DNA of 9,281 nucleotides from Bacteroidota bacterium (GTDB lineage: Bacteria > Bacteroidota > Bacteroidia > Sphingobacteriales > Sphingobacteriaceae): assembly GCA_025355225.1 (NCBI GenBank), contig JANYAB010000762.1, positions 1-9,281 on the forward strand, read 5' to 3'. The notes below the pieces were generated by a model that saw nothing but the letters and a program-made list of their open reading frames with translations, was not told the DNA's origin and ran no database searches. The translations under genes were made by a program, and so were the position numbers. Of this stretch, positions 1 through 5,840 are shown one piece after another. Positions within the stretch are counted from its first letter, which is position 1, and each line of letters starts with the position of its first letter.

Positions 1-2
1 AG

Positions 3-578
3 CGCGACAATATTTGCAAGTATATGGATATGCCGTTACAGCACATCAGCGATAATATGCTGAAATCAATGCGCCGTGGTATTACCAAGCAAAAAACAAT
101 TGATGTTGTTAATGAAATCCGCGATAAGGTTCCCGGCATAGCCATGCGCACCACGCTGATAACCGGTTACCCCGGCGAAACTGAGCAGGATTTTGAAGAA
201 ATGCAGCAATGGGTTGAAGAAACCAAGTTCGACCGGTTGGGTTGTTTCACTTACTCGCACGAGGAAAAAACCCACGCTCACTTGCTTGTTGATGATGTGC
301 CGGATGAAGTAAAACAACAACGTGCGGATGCCATTATGGAGATACAACAGGGTATTTCGTTTGAAAAGAACCAGGATAAAATCGGAAGCACCTATAAAGT
401 CCTTATTGATAAAAAGGAAGGTGAATATTTTACCGGCCGTACCGAATTTGATTCACCCGAGGTAGATAACGAGGTGTTAATTGATGCAAGCAAACACTAC
501 GGGACTGTTGGAAGTTTTGTTAATGTAAAGATAGATAGCGCGGAAGACTTTGACCTTTATGGACAAATTGTAAAATAA
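3..578 (+). CDS. rimO: Ribosomal protein uS12 methylthiotransferase RimO, C-terminal part (5' end outside window)
   Basis: RimO is a cytoplasmic radical-SAM enzyme with two Fe-S clusters that adds a methylthio group to a conserved aspartate of ribosomal protein uS12. The frame is already open at the window edge (RDNICKYMDMPLQH...), so the ATG at 24 is internal; 191 codons are visible. The first ~115 residues are the end of the radical-SAM barrel, with the MPLQH...MRRGI stretch and the RTTLITGYPGET segment typical of methylthiotransferases. A TRAM domain follows (about residues 125-190). The TRAM segment RTEFDSPEVDNEVLI is RimO-like and argues against the tRNA enzyme MiaB. The N-terminal UPF0004 domain and the CxxxCxxC cluster motif lie outside the window. 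The gene ends with TAA; no clear terminator follows, and a 14-bp palindrome lies 30 bp downstream. Confidence 0.95.
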   Translation, partial: RDNICKYMDMPLQHISDNMLKSMRRGITKQKTIDVVNEIRDKVPGIAMRTTLITGYPGETEQDFEEMQQWVEETKFDRLGCFTYSHEEKTHAHLLVDDVPDEVKQQRADAIMEIQQGISFEKNQDKIGSTYKVLIDKKEGEYFTGRTEFDSPEVDNEVLIDASKHYGTVGSFVNVKIDSAEDFDLYGQIVK

Positions 579-599
579 CAACATTTTGCCCGTCCAATA

Positions 600-629
600 T
601 TTGTTTTAAGATTTTAAAATCTAATTTCG
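600..629 (+). promoter_or_regulatory. Possible Bacteroidota-type promoter upstream of bshC
   Basis: A TTTG at 600-603 is followed after 18 bp by TAATTTCG (622-629), a 7/8 match to the Bacteroidota -7 consensus TAnnTTTG. The spacer contains a perfect 14-bp palindrome (AGATTTTAAAATCT, 609-622), which could be an operator or chance in AT-rich DNA. The predicted transcript would start near 634-637. That is just before the upstream ATG at 640 and about 70 nt before the start I prefer (709). The mismatch and AT-richness make this tentative. Confidence 0.3.
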
Positions 630-666
630 ACAATAAGTAATGGATATTTCCAGTAATCAAGTTTCT

Positions 667-701
667 CTAAACCCGAAATTGAACATTCGAAATCCGAAAT
701 C
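667..701 (+). repeat. Five-unit heptad repeat array at the bshC 5' end
   Basis: Five consecutive 7-bp units (667-673, 674-680, 681-687, 688-694, 695-701) follow the pattern C-[TGC]-AAA-[TC]-[CT], with GAACATT as the variant middle unit. The order and variant unit match arrays at 4589-4623 (30/35 identical by hand) and 5807-5841. It lies immediately before the ATG at 709. If translation began at 640 it would be read as coding sequence, so it bears on the start choice. Confidence 0.75.
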
Positions 702-708
702 AACCATA

Positions 709-2322
709 ATGGATGCAGCCTGTATAAACTATAAAGAAACCGGTTATTTTTCGCAAGCAGTTATTGATTACCTGGATGACAAACAGGAACTAAGATCATT
801 TTATAATCAGCGCCCGGATATTGCAGGTTTTGCGGCTGTTATAAAGAACAGGAAAACAATAGGCAACCGACAACTATTAGCCGACATTCTGATCAAACAG
901 TATTCCCGAATGTTGGAAAGCTCCGGTCTTAAAGTCTCCCCAACCGGGGGAGATTTAGAGGGGGCTATCGAGCTGCTTAAATCTCCTAATACTTATACGA
1001 TTACCACTGGCCATCAACTCAATATTTTTGCAGGGCCCCTGTACTTCATTTACAAGATCGTTACGGCAATAAAACTTGCAAGGCAATTAAAAGAGGCTTT
1101 CCCGGATAAGGATTTCGTCCCGGTTTATTGGATGGCATCCGAAGATCATGACTTTGCCGAAATCAATTATACAAATATCGGCGGCAAAAAAGTGCATTGG
1201 TGGTATGAGGCATCCGGCGCTACCGGGCGCATCAATCCTGATACCATGAGGCAGGCGCTTAATCAGTACAAGGGTGTATTAGGTATGGAGCATCATGCTC
1301 CCGAGTTGGCCGAGATTGTTGAAACTGCTTATACTAAATATGATAAGCTCGCCGATGCTACGCGCTACATGGTGAACGCGCTGTTCGGTCAATATGGATT
1401 GGTGATCATTGATGCTGACGACCATCAGCTAAAGCAGCAATTTGCGGGGATTATGGAGCAGGATATTATAGAGCAAAATAGCTTTAGCAATATAACCGCT
1501 ACCAACGAGCAATTGGAAAAAGCAGGTGTACACATCCAGGTGAACCCGCGCGAGATCAATTTCTTTTACCTGGTTGATGGCCTTCGCGAGCGTATTGTTT
1601 TTGAAGATGATCTTTACAAGGTTCTTAATACAGAGATCAGTTTTTCTAAAGAAGAATTACAAAAGGAAATTAATACTTATCCCGAGCGTTTTAGTCCGAA
1701 TGTAGTAATGCGCCCACTTTACCAGGAGTATATATTGCCTAATATAGCATACGTTGGCGGCGGGGCCGAGGTAGTTTACTGGCTGGAATTGAAATCAACT
1801 TTTGATCATTATAAGGTTGATTTTCCTATCCTTATTCTGCGTAATTCCGGTTTGATCATTCCAAAACAAACGGCATCGAAAATAAAAAGGATGGAACTGG
1901 GGCCTGGCGAACTTTTTAAAAGCACTGATGCGATTAAATCTGCCTGGGTAACAAAGCAAAGTAAGTTCGAGTTGTCCCTTAGAGGAGAGTGGAGCGAGAT
2001 GCAGCATATTTTCGAAAAAATAAAGCTGCGATCGTCCAAGATCGATCCGACTCTTGCGCGGTCAACAAGCGCTGTCGAAGCAAGACTTGAACATGCTGTA
2101 AACAATCTCGAAAAAAAGCTGGTTAAGGCCGAAAAGAGAAACTATCATACTCATTTGGAGCAAATAGATCATATCAAATGCGATCTTTTCCCAAAAGATA
2201 GCCTGCAGGAACGAAGCGAGAATTTTGGCTTATTTTATGTAAAGTGGGGGCAGGGTTTTATAGATGAACTAATACGGAATTTTGAGCCATTGGATTTTAA
2301 GTTTACGGTTTTGACGGAGTAA
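709..2322 (+). CDS. bshC: Bacillithiol synthase BshC (cysteine-adding enzyme)
   Basis: BshC catalyses the last step of bacillithiol synthesis, joining cysteine to glucosaminyl-malate. From the ATG at 709 the protein is 537 aa, close to the usual family length (about 525-540). Family segments are TTGHQLNIF...GPLYF (from residue 99), WMASEDHD (141-148), FSPNVVMRPLYQE (328-340) and VGGGAE (349-354). A coiled-coil-like helix spans about 450-495, and QERSENFGLFYVKWG lies at 500-514. The frame is open to an ATG at 640, but the extra 23 residues come partly from an intergenic-type heptad repeat and are unlike BshC N-termini, whereas DAACINYKETGYFSQAVIDYL after 709 looks like the family start. Residues 75-86 (KVSPTGGDLEGA) are encoded by a 36-bp dispersed repeat also found at 8107. 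No bshA or bshB is in the window. The hydrolase gene follows after 2 bp. Confidence 0.92.
   Translation: MDAACINYKETGYFSQAVIDYLDDKQELRSFYNQRPDIAGFAAVIKNRKTIGNRQLLADILIKQYSRMLESSGLKVSPTGGDLEGAIELLKSPNTYTITTGHQLNIFAGPLYFIYKIVTAIKLARQLKEAFPDKDFVPVYWMASEDHDFAEINYTNIGGKKVHWWYEASGATGRINPDTMRQALNQYKGVLGMEHHAPELAEIVETAYTKYDKLADATRYMVNALFGQYGLVIIDADDHQLKQQFAGIMEQDIIEQNSFSNITATNEQLEKAGVHIQVNPREINFFYLVDGLRERIVFEDDLYKVLNTEISFSKEELQKEINTYPERFSPNVVMRPLYQEYILPNIAYVGGGAEVVYWLELKSTFDHYKVDFPILILRNSGLIIPKQTASKIKRMELGPGELFKSTDAIKSAWVTKQSKFELSLRGEWSEMQHIFEKIKLRSSKIDPTLARSTSAVEARLEHAVNNLEKKLVKAEKRNYHTHLEQIDHIKCDLFPKDSLQERSENFGLFYVKWGQGFIDELIRNFEPLDFKFTVLTE
931..966 (+). repeat. 36-bp GC-rich hairpin repeat, copy 1, in frame inside bshC
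   Basis: This copy matches 8107-8142 at 34 of 36 positions; both differences are in the 4-nt central loop. TCTCCCC (935-941) pairs with GGGGAGA (947-953), a 7-bp stem with a 5-nt loop, followed by TTTAGAGGGGGCT. The 36 bases fall exactly on bshC codon boundaries and read KVSPTGGDLEGA with no stop. They lie just before the conserved IELLK..NTYTITTGHQ segment, where I would expect a variable, surface-type stretch. Confidence 0.85.
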
Positions 2323-2324
2323 TA

Positions 2325-2858
2325 ATGTTCCAATCCACCATCCTCATCCAGCCCGGCCTCGGCAATTCGGGCCAGCAGCATTGGCAATCCCTTTGGGAAA
2401 AAGAGTTCAATTTTATCAGGATCGAGCAGAAAGAATGGGAAGCACCTGTTAGTTCGGATTGGATCGCAACGATAAATGACTATGTATCGAAATATGATCC
2501 TCAAAATGTAATATTGGTTGGCCACAGCCTGGCCTGCACTACTATTGCTTATTGGGCGCAGCAATATAATATAAATATTAAAGGCGCCCTACTGGTCGGC
2601 CCAAGCGATACAGAAGCTGATACCTATCCGCCCGGCACAACTGGATTTAAACCGGTGCCTTTAATAAAGCTCCCTTTCCCCTCAATAGTTGTGGCAAGCA
2701 CAAACGATTATTATGTCAGACTTGATCGCGCCAAACAATTTGCAGATAGTTGGGGAAGTGAACTGGTTAACATAGGCGACGCCGGACACATCAATGTATT
2801 ATCTGGTTTTGGGGAATGGAATGTAGGCTTAGAGCTATTAAAGACATTGGATAAATAG
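2325..2858 (+). CDS. RBBP9/YdeN-family alpha/beta serine hydrolase
   Basis: This is a small (177 aa) cytoplasmic alpha/beta hydrolase of the Ser_hydrolase (RBBP9/YdeN) family; substrates of the bacterial members are mostly unknown. The N-terminus has the family pattern of a beta strand followed by PGLGNSGQQHWQSLWE (10-25). The nucleophile elbow is GHSLA with Ser68, the acid is probably Asp128 in STNDYYV, and the catalytic histidine is His155 in AGHIN, so the triad looks complete. There is no signal peptide or membrane segment. The start is 2 bp after the bshC stop (TAATAATG junction), so it is very likely co-transcribed and perhaps translationally coupled with bshC. A role in thiol metabolism is possible only by association. 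Length and motifs fit an intact gene. Confidence 0.9.
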   Translation: MFQSTILIQPGLGNSGQQHWQSLWEKEFNFIRIEQKEWEAPVSSDWIATINDYVSKYDPQNVILVGHSLACTTIAYWAQQYNINIKGALLVGPSDTEADTYPPGTTGFKPVPLIKLPFPSIVVASTNDYYVRLDRAKQFADSWGSELVNIGDAGHINVLSGFGEWNVGLELLKTLDK

Positions 2859-2873
2859 AAGGGTTAAATATAA

Positions 2874-2902
2874 TTGTTGTTTATATTCGCTTCTTATCTT
2901 TG
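2874..2902 (+). promoter_or_regulatory. Bacteroidota-type promoter of the Ldh-family dehydrogenase gene
   Basis: TATCTTTG at 2895-2902 is a perfect match to the Bacteroidota -7 consensus TAnnTTTG. A TTG at 2874-2876 lies 18 bp upstream as a candidate -33 element. The -7 element ends only 5 bp before the ATG at 2908, so transcription should begin at or within a few bases of the start codon and give a leaderless or near-leaderless mRNA. There is no Shine-Dalgarno sequence in the gap. Confidence 0.65.
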
Positions 2903-2907
2903 CCGGT

Positions 2908-3981
2908 ATGCTTATCTCAGAATCCGCCTTACGCAGTTTTACTGAAAATATTTTTAAAGCAATGGGCTGTAATGAAGCGCATGCAACGCTTGCAGCTGAT
3001 GTGTTGATCAAGTCTGATCTGCGGGGTATAGATTCACACGGCGTTGCCAGGTTGAATGGCTATGTGCGGTTATGGGAAAAGAAACGTATCAATACCTGTC
3101 CTGATATCAAAATAGTCTACCAGACTGCTACTACTGCCACCGTTGACGGCGATGCCGGACTGGGATTGGTGGTAGCGCCTTTCGCGATGAAAGTTGCCAT
3201 TGAAAAAGCAGAACAATATGGTTCGGGCTGGGTAGCGGTACGCAACTCCAATCATTTTGGCATTGCAGGTTATCACGCGTTGATGGCTGTTGAGAAGGAT
3301 ATGATCGGCTTTGCTATGACGAATGCCAGTCCGCTGGTTTCACCCACTTATTCAAGCGAGCGCTTATTGGGCACTAACCCGATGTGCTATGCATTCCCGG
3401 CAGGGAAATGTCCGCCGGTAATTATTGATATGGCTACCTCTGCAGCGGCAAATGGCAAACTCGAGATAGCACAACGGTTAGGCAAACTGGTCCCCGAAGG
3501 CTGGATACAGGATAAGAAGGGGCATAGTACAACCGACCCACACGCATTAAAATCGGGAGGGGCATTATTGCCTTTGGGTGGCGACTATGATCATGGCAGT
3601 CACAAAGGATTTGGCCTGGGCGCGACAGTTGACATACTTTCGGCGGTTTTATCGGGCGCTAACTACGGTCCCTGGGTACCACCTTTTGTTTCTTTTTTGG
3701 AACCACCCACTGATCCGGTAGGATTAGGGATAGGGCATTTTGTAGGGGCTATGCGTGTAGATGGATTCCGTCCCGCGGATGAATTTAAGGAACACATGGA
3801 CAATTGGATCATGCGGTTTAAATTATCAGCAACTGTTGATCCCTATAAAAAAGTGATCATTCCCGGCGAACCGGAATTGGCAGCGGAAGCAGTTAGGAAA
3901 GTTAATGGCATACCATTAGTAGACGCCGTAGTGAATGATTTGAACGTTTTGGCGGAAAGATTTGGAGTGGAAAAAATGTGA
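2908..3981 (+). CDS. Ldh-family (malate/L-lactate/ureidoglycolate dehydrogenase type) NAD(P)-dependent oxidoreductase
   Basis: The 357-aa product belongs to the Ldh_2 (malate/L-sulfolactate/L-lactate dehydrogenase) superfamily, which uses a fold unrelated to classical lactate and malate dehydrogenases and oxidises 2-hydroxyacids or reduces 2-oxoacids with NAD(P). Visible family blocks are DSHGVARL (42-49), NSNHFGIAGYH (113-123) with the likely catalytic His116, GTNP (155-158), DMATS (174-178) with Lys184 shortly after, and HKGFGL (232-237). The N-terminus LISESALRSFTENIFKAMG matches the usual start of the family, supporting the ATG at 2908. The substrate cannot be read from sequence; relatives use malate, lactate, ureidoglycolate, sulfolactate or diketogulonate. 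It is soluble and complete. It has its own promoter, 49 bp after the hydrolase gene. Its TGA abuts the opposing gene's stop with no space. Confidence 0.92.
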   Translation: MLISESALRSFTENIFKAMGCNEAHATLAADVLIKSDLRGIDSHGVARLNGYVRLWEKKRINTCPDIKIVYQTATTATVDGDAGLGLVVAPFAMKVAIEKAEQYGSGWVAVRNSNHFGIAGYHALMAVEKDMIGFAMTNASPLVSPTYSSERLLGTNPMCYAFPAGKCPPVIIDMATSAAANGKLEIAQRLGKLVPEGWIQDKKGHSTTDPHALKSGGALLPLGGDYDHGSHKGFGLGATVDILSAVLSGANYGPWVPPFVSFLEPPTDPVGLGIGHFVGAMRVDGFRPADEFKEHMDNWIMRFKLSATVDPYKKVIIPGEPELAAEAVRKVNGIPLVDAVVNDLNVLAERFGVEKM

Positions 3982-4320
3982 TCAATCAATTTCCAAAAAT
4001 GAAATTTCATTCTGAGTTTGCGAAATAAACTCTTTTACAACATTCATGTTTGAAAGTAATTTGTGGGCGATTCTTAGATTAGAAGCGTTTCCAAATCTTA
4101 ACCAAATGATCTTTGGCGGTGTCCCTTTTAAGTTTGTAAGATCAATAAAATCGCTATCGAAAGTGACAATTGTAAAATTGTTTTTAAGTGCATAAGTCCA
4201 AATTTCAAGGTCAGATGCGTCAACCAGTCCAAGTTCTTTAACATGTTTTACCTTATCAAATGCGCCGGAAATGAGTGGAACAACTCTGAATGAAATGTTT
4301 TGATCAAGCAGAATATTCAT
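3982..4320 (-). CDS. DUF5615 family PIN-like protein, putative toxin/nuclease partner of DUF433
   Basis: This 112-aa protein resembles the DUF5615 PIN-like family, thought to have an RNase-type fold. Acidic positions expected in a PIN-like active site are Asp6 in ILLDQNIS, Asp34/Asp37 in VDASDLEIW, and Asp55/Asp57 in TFDSDF. The WLRFGNAS segment (about 73-80) is also typical. Such genes usually sit behind a DUF433 gene and are annotated as toxin-antitoxin-like; activity of this pair is inference. Its ATG overlaps the DUF433 stop by 4 nt (ATGA, 4317-4320), implying translational coupling. The region is AT-rich: 79 G+C of 240 bases (33%) counted over 4021-4260, against 61 of 120 (51%) over 3361-3480 in the dehydrogenase gene. 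This suggests horizontal acquisition. The 3' end abuts the convergent dehydrogenase gene. Confidence 0.85.
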   Translation of the reverse strand: MNILLDQNISFRVVPLISGAFDKVKHVKELGLVDASDLEIWTYALKNNFTIVTFDSDFIDLTNLKGTPPKIIWLRFGNASNLRIAHKLLSNMNVVKEFISQTQNEISFLEID

Positions 4321-4538
4321 GAAACAATCTTCAGTTTGTGTTCCTTATCAGCAGCATATAATAAGCAGGCCTTTATTTGATCTTCATTTAATTCGGGAAA
4401 ATCGTCAATAATATCCCTAATAGACATTCCATTTGCCAGCCAGCTAAGTACGTCATATACAGATATTCTTGTCCCGATTATCACCGGTTTCCCAAACCTT
4501 TTCTCCGGATTAATTTCAATGTATTCTGTGTAATTCAT
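4317..4538 (-). CDS. DUF433 family protein, putative antitoxin
   Basis: This small 73-aa DUF433 protein carries the family signature GKPVIIGTRISV (16-27), then a helix-turn-helix-like stretch VYDVLSWLANGMSIRDIIDDF, and DFPELNEDQIKACLLYA (46-62). DUF433 proteins are usually annotated as VapB-like antitoxins with a DNA-binding fold. The first-gene position and 4-nt overlap with the PIN-like gene fit an antitoxin-toxin operon that represses itself, but no operator is evident here. The start is the ATG at 4538; the 50 bp upstream are AT-rich with no clear TAnnTTTG element. It may be read from its own weak promoter or by read-through from lepB1, 83 bp upstream on the same strand, since I see no strong terminator between them. 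Confidence 0.85.
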   Translation of the reverse strand: MNYTEYIEINPEKRFGKPVIIGTRISVYDVLSWLANGMSIRDIIDDFPELNEDQIKACLLYAADKEHKLKIVS

Positions 4539-4588
4539 ATACTAATTTACTATAAAAAGTCTAAAAGAAAAGAATCCTTAATCATCGT

Positions 4589-4623
4589 CCAAATCCGAAA
4601 TCGAACATCCGAAATCCCAAATC
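4589..4623 (+). repeat. Five-unit heptad repeat array flush with the lepB1 stop codon
   Basis: Five exact 7-bp units (4589-4595, 4596-4602, 4603-4609, 4610-4616, 4617-4623) with consensus C[CG]AAATC and GAACATC as the middle variant. The last unit overlaps the first two bases of the lepB1 stop codon (plus-strand TCA, 4622-4624). By hand, 30 of 35 bases match 667-701 and 31 of 35 match 5807-5841. The last copy also ends flush with a lepB stop codon. Confidence 0.8.
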
Positions 4624-5725
4624 AATTTATTCCCTTAAATAATCTTTTCCACCTTATTGCATTCAAAAAAGAAGAGGAGGAATCTGTGCTCATCCAGATA
4701 AACAGCGCTTTGCCTACAATATGGTCTTCGGGGACAAAGCCCCAGAAACGGGAGTCCTCCGAATTGTGGCGGTTATCGCCCATCATCCAGTAATAATTTT
4801 GTTTAAAAGTATAACTCTTGGCCTTTTTACCATTGATCACGATATCGTTGCCGACGATTTCCAGTTTGTTATTTTCATACACCTGGATCGCCCGTCTGTA
4901 AACCGGGAAAGTTAAACTATCCAGCTTCACGGTCCAACCTTTTTTTGGGATAATTATCGGGCCGTAATTATCTGTGTTCCATCTAAGGTGCGGATCATGC
5001 GGAAAGTCTTGGGGATTGAAAACACCCTTTGGCTCAAAATATTCAGTAATTGATTTTATGTTCGAATAGGTTTTTAATGTAGCTGCCGATTGCCTGGTCA
5101 TGATCATTTCATAATCCGAGCCCGTTAATGCCCTCGATATAAAAATATGCAGGTCGGTTATAACACTGGGGTTGATCTCGTTGCCATCGGTATGAACAAG
5201 GTAAGACGGTTCCCCATTTGGCGGATTGGGCATGGCTTTTCCGTTTACATAAACCTGTGCATTACTAATTGATAAAGTATCGCCCGGCGTAGCCTGGCAG
5301 CGCTTTATGTAATTGTCGCACTTATCAACTGGCCTCGAAAATGGCGAATCGGCTTGCATAGGGTAGTTAAATACGACAACGTCTCCCTTCTTTACATGAC
5401 TAAGGCCCGGTAAACGGTAATAGGGCAGCTTAATAAAATCCAGGTACGATTTGGTGCCGATAAGCGGCATGGTATTTTGTGCAAATGGGAATGCAAGGGG
5501 TGTCATAGGTGTTCGGGGGCCATAGTTTATTTTGCTGACAAACAAATAATCGCCCACTAGAAGCGTACTTTCCATTGATCCGCTGGGTATTACATAGGCT
5601 TCAATGAGAAGTGTACGGATAAGCGTGGCAGCAATTACGGCGAAAACAATAGCATCGAACCATTCACGGGCGGCACTCTTTTTCTTTTTGGGTTTATTGC
5701 TTTTTTTCCAGAATTTCCAAGACAT
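4622..5725 (-). CDS. lepB: Signal peptidase I (shorter tandem paralogue)
   Basis: Type I signal peptidase cleaves signal peptides from secreted proteins at the outer face of the cytoplasmic membrane. The 367-aa protein starts with a lysine-rich tail (7-16), followed by one membrane helix (about 23-45) and the catalytic domain. The Ser/Lys dyad is Ser50 in PSGSME and Lys141 in YIKRCQATPGD. GDNR (316-319) and SEDSRFWGFV form the conserved last box. Residues ~170-247 are a large insert between the Lys box and the last box, typical of Bacteroidota enzymes and poorly conserved with the neighbour. Residues 17-169 align without gaps to residues 130-282 of the neighbouring LepB, with 118 of 153 identical by hand count. 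It is the last gene of the parB-side transcript, separated from lepB2 by the 112-bp heptad array. It ends with TGA. Confidence 0.93.
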   Translation of the reverse strand: MSWKFWKKSNKPKKKKSAAREWFDAIVFAVIAATLIRTLLIEAYVIPSGSMESTLLVGDYLFVSKINYGPRTPMTPLAFPFAQNTMPLIGTKSYLDFIKLPYYRLPGLSHVKKGDVVVFNYPMQADSPFSRPVDKCDNYIKRCQATPGDTLSISNAQVYVNGKAMPNPPNGEPSYLVHTDGNEINPSVITDLHIFISRALTGSDYEMIMTRQSAATLKTYSNIKSITEYFEPKGVFNPQDFPHDPHLRWNTDNYGPIIIPKKGWTVKLDSLTFPVYRRAIQVYENNKLEIVGNDIVINGKKAKSYTFKQNYYWMMGDNRHNSEDSRFWGFVPEDHIVGKALFIWMSTDSSSSFLNAIRWKRLFKGIN

Positions 5726-5728
5726 AAT

Positions 5729-5840
5729 GTTAAACTCTAAACTCTAAGCGCTAAATTCTAATCTCCAAATCCGAAACTCTAAATCCGAATTGCTAAATTC
5801 TAAACGCTAAATCCGAAATCGAAAGTCCGAATTCCCAAAT
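5729..5840 (+). repeat. Sixteen-unit degenerate heptad array filling the lepB1/lepB2 gap
   Basis: Sixteen 7-bp units run without phase slip from 5729 to 5840. Most fit N-C-[TGC]-A-A-[AT]-[TC], for example TCTAAAC, GCTAAAT, CCGAAAT and CCCAAAT. The array starts 3 bp from the lepB1 start codon and ends on the lepB2 stop codon, so the intergenic region is nothing but repeat. Its right end (5807-5841) repeats the five-unit order seen at 667-701 and 4589-4623. There is no dyad symmetry or T-run suggesting a terminator. Confidence 0.85.

Noticed and set aside
66..347. 93-codon ORF on the minus strand across rimO
   Set aside because: It lies wholly inside a clearly coding, conserved rimO frame and resembles no known family.
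2235..2564. 109-codon minus-strand ORF across the bshC/hydrolase junction
   Set aside because: It spans two well-supported genes on the opposite strand, with no family features.
4540..4588. Intrinsic terminator after lepB1
   Set aside because: The minus strand has T-runs here, but I found no adjacent GC-rich stem, so read-through into the DUF433 gene remains possible.
5729..5840. CRISPR-like array
   Set aside because: The period is 7 bp with no spacers, so it is a tandem heptad repeat and not a repeat-spacer array; no cas genes are near.
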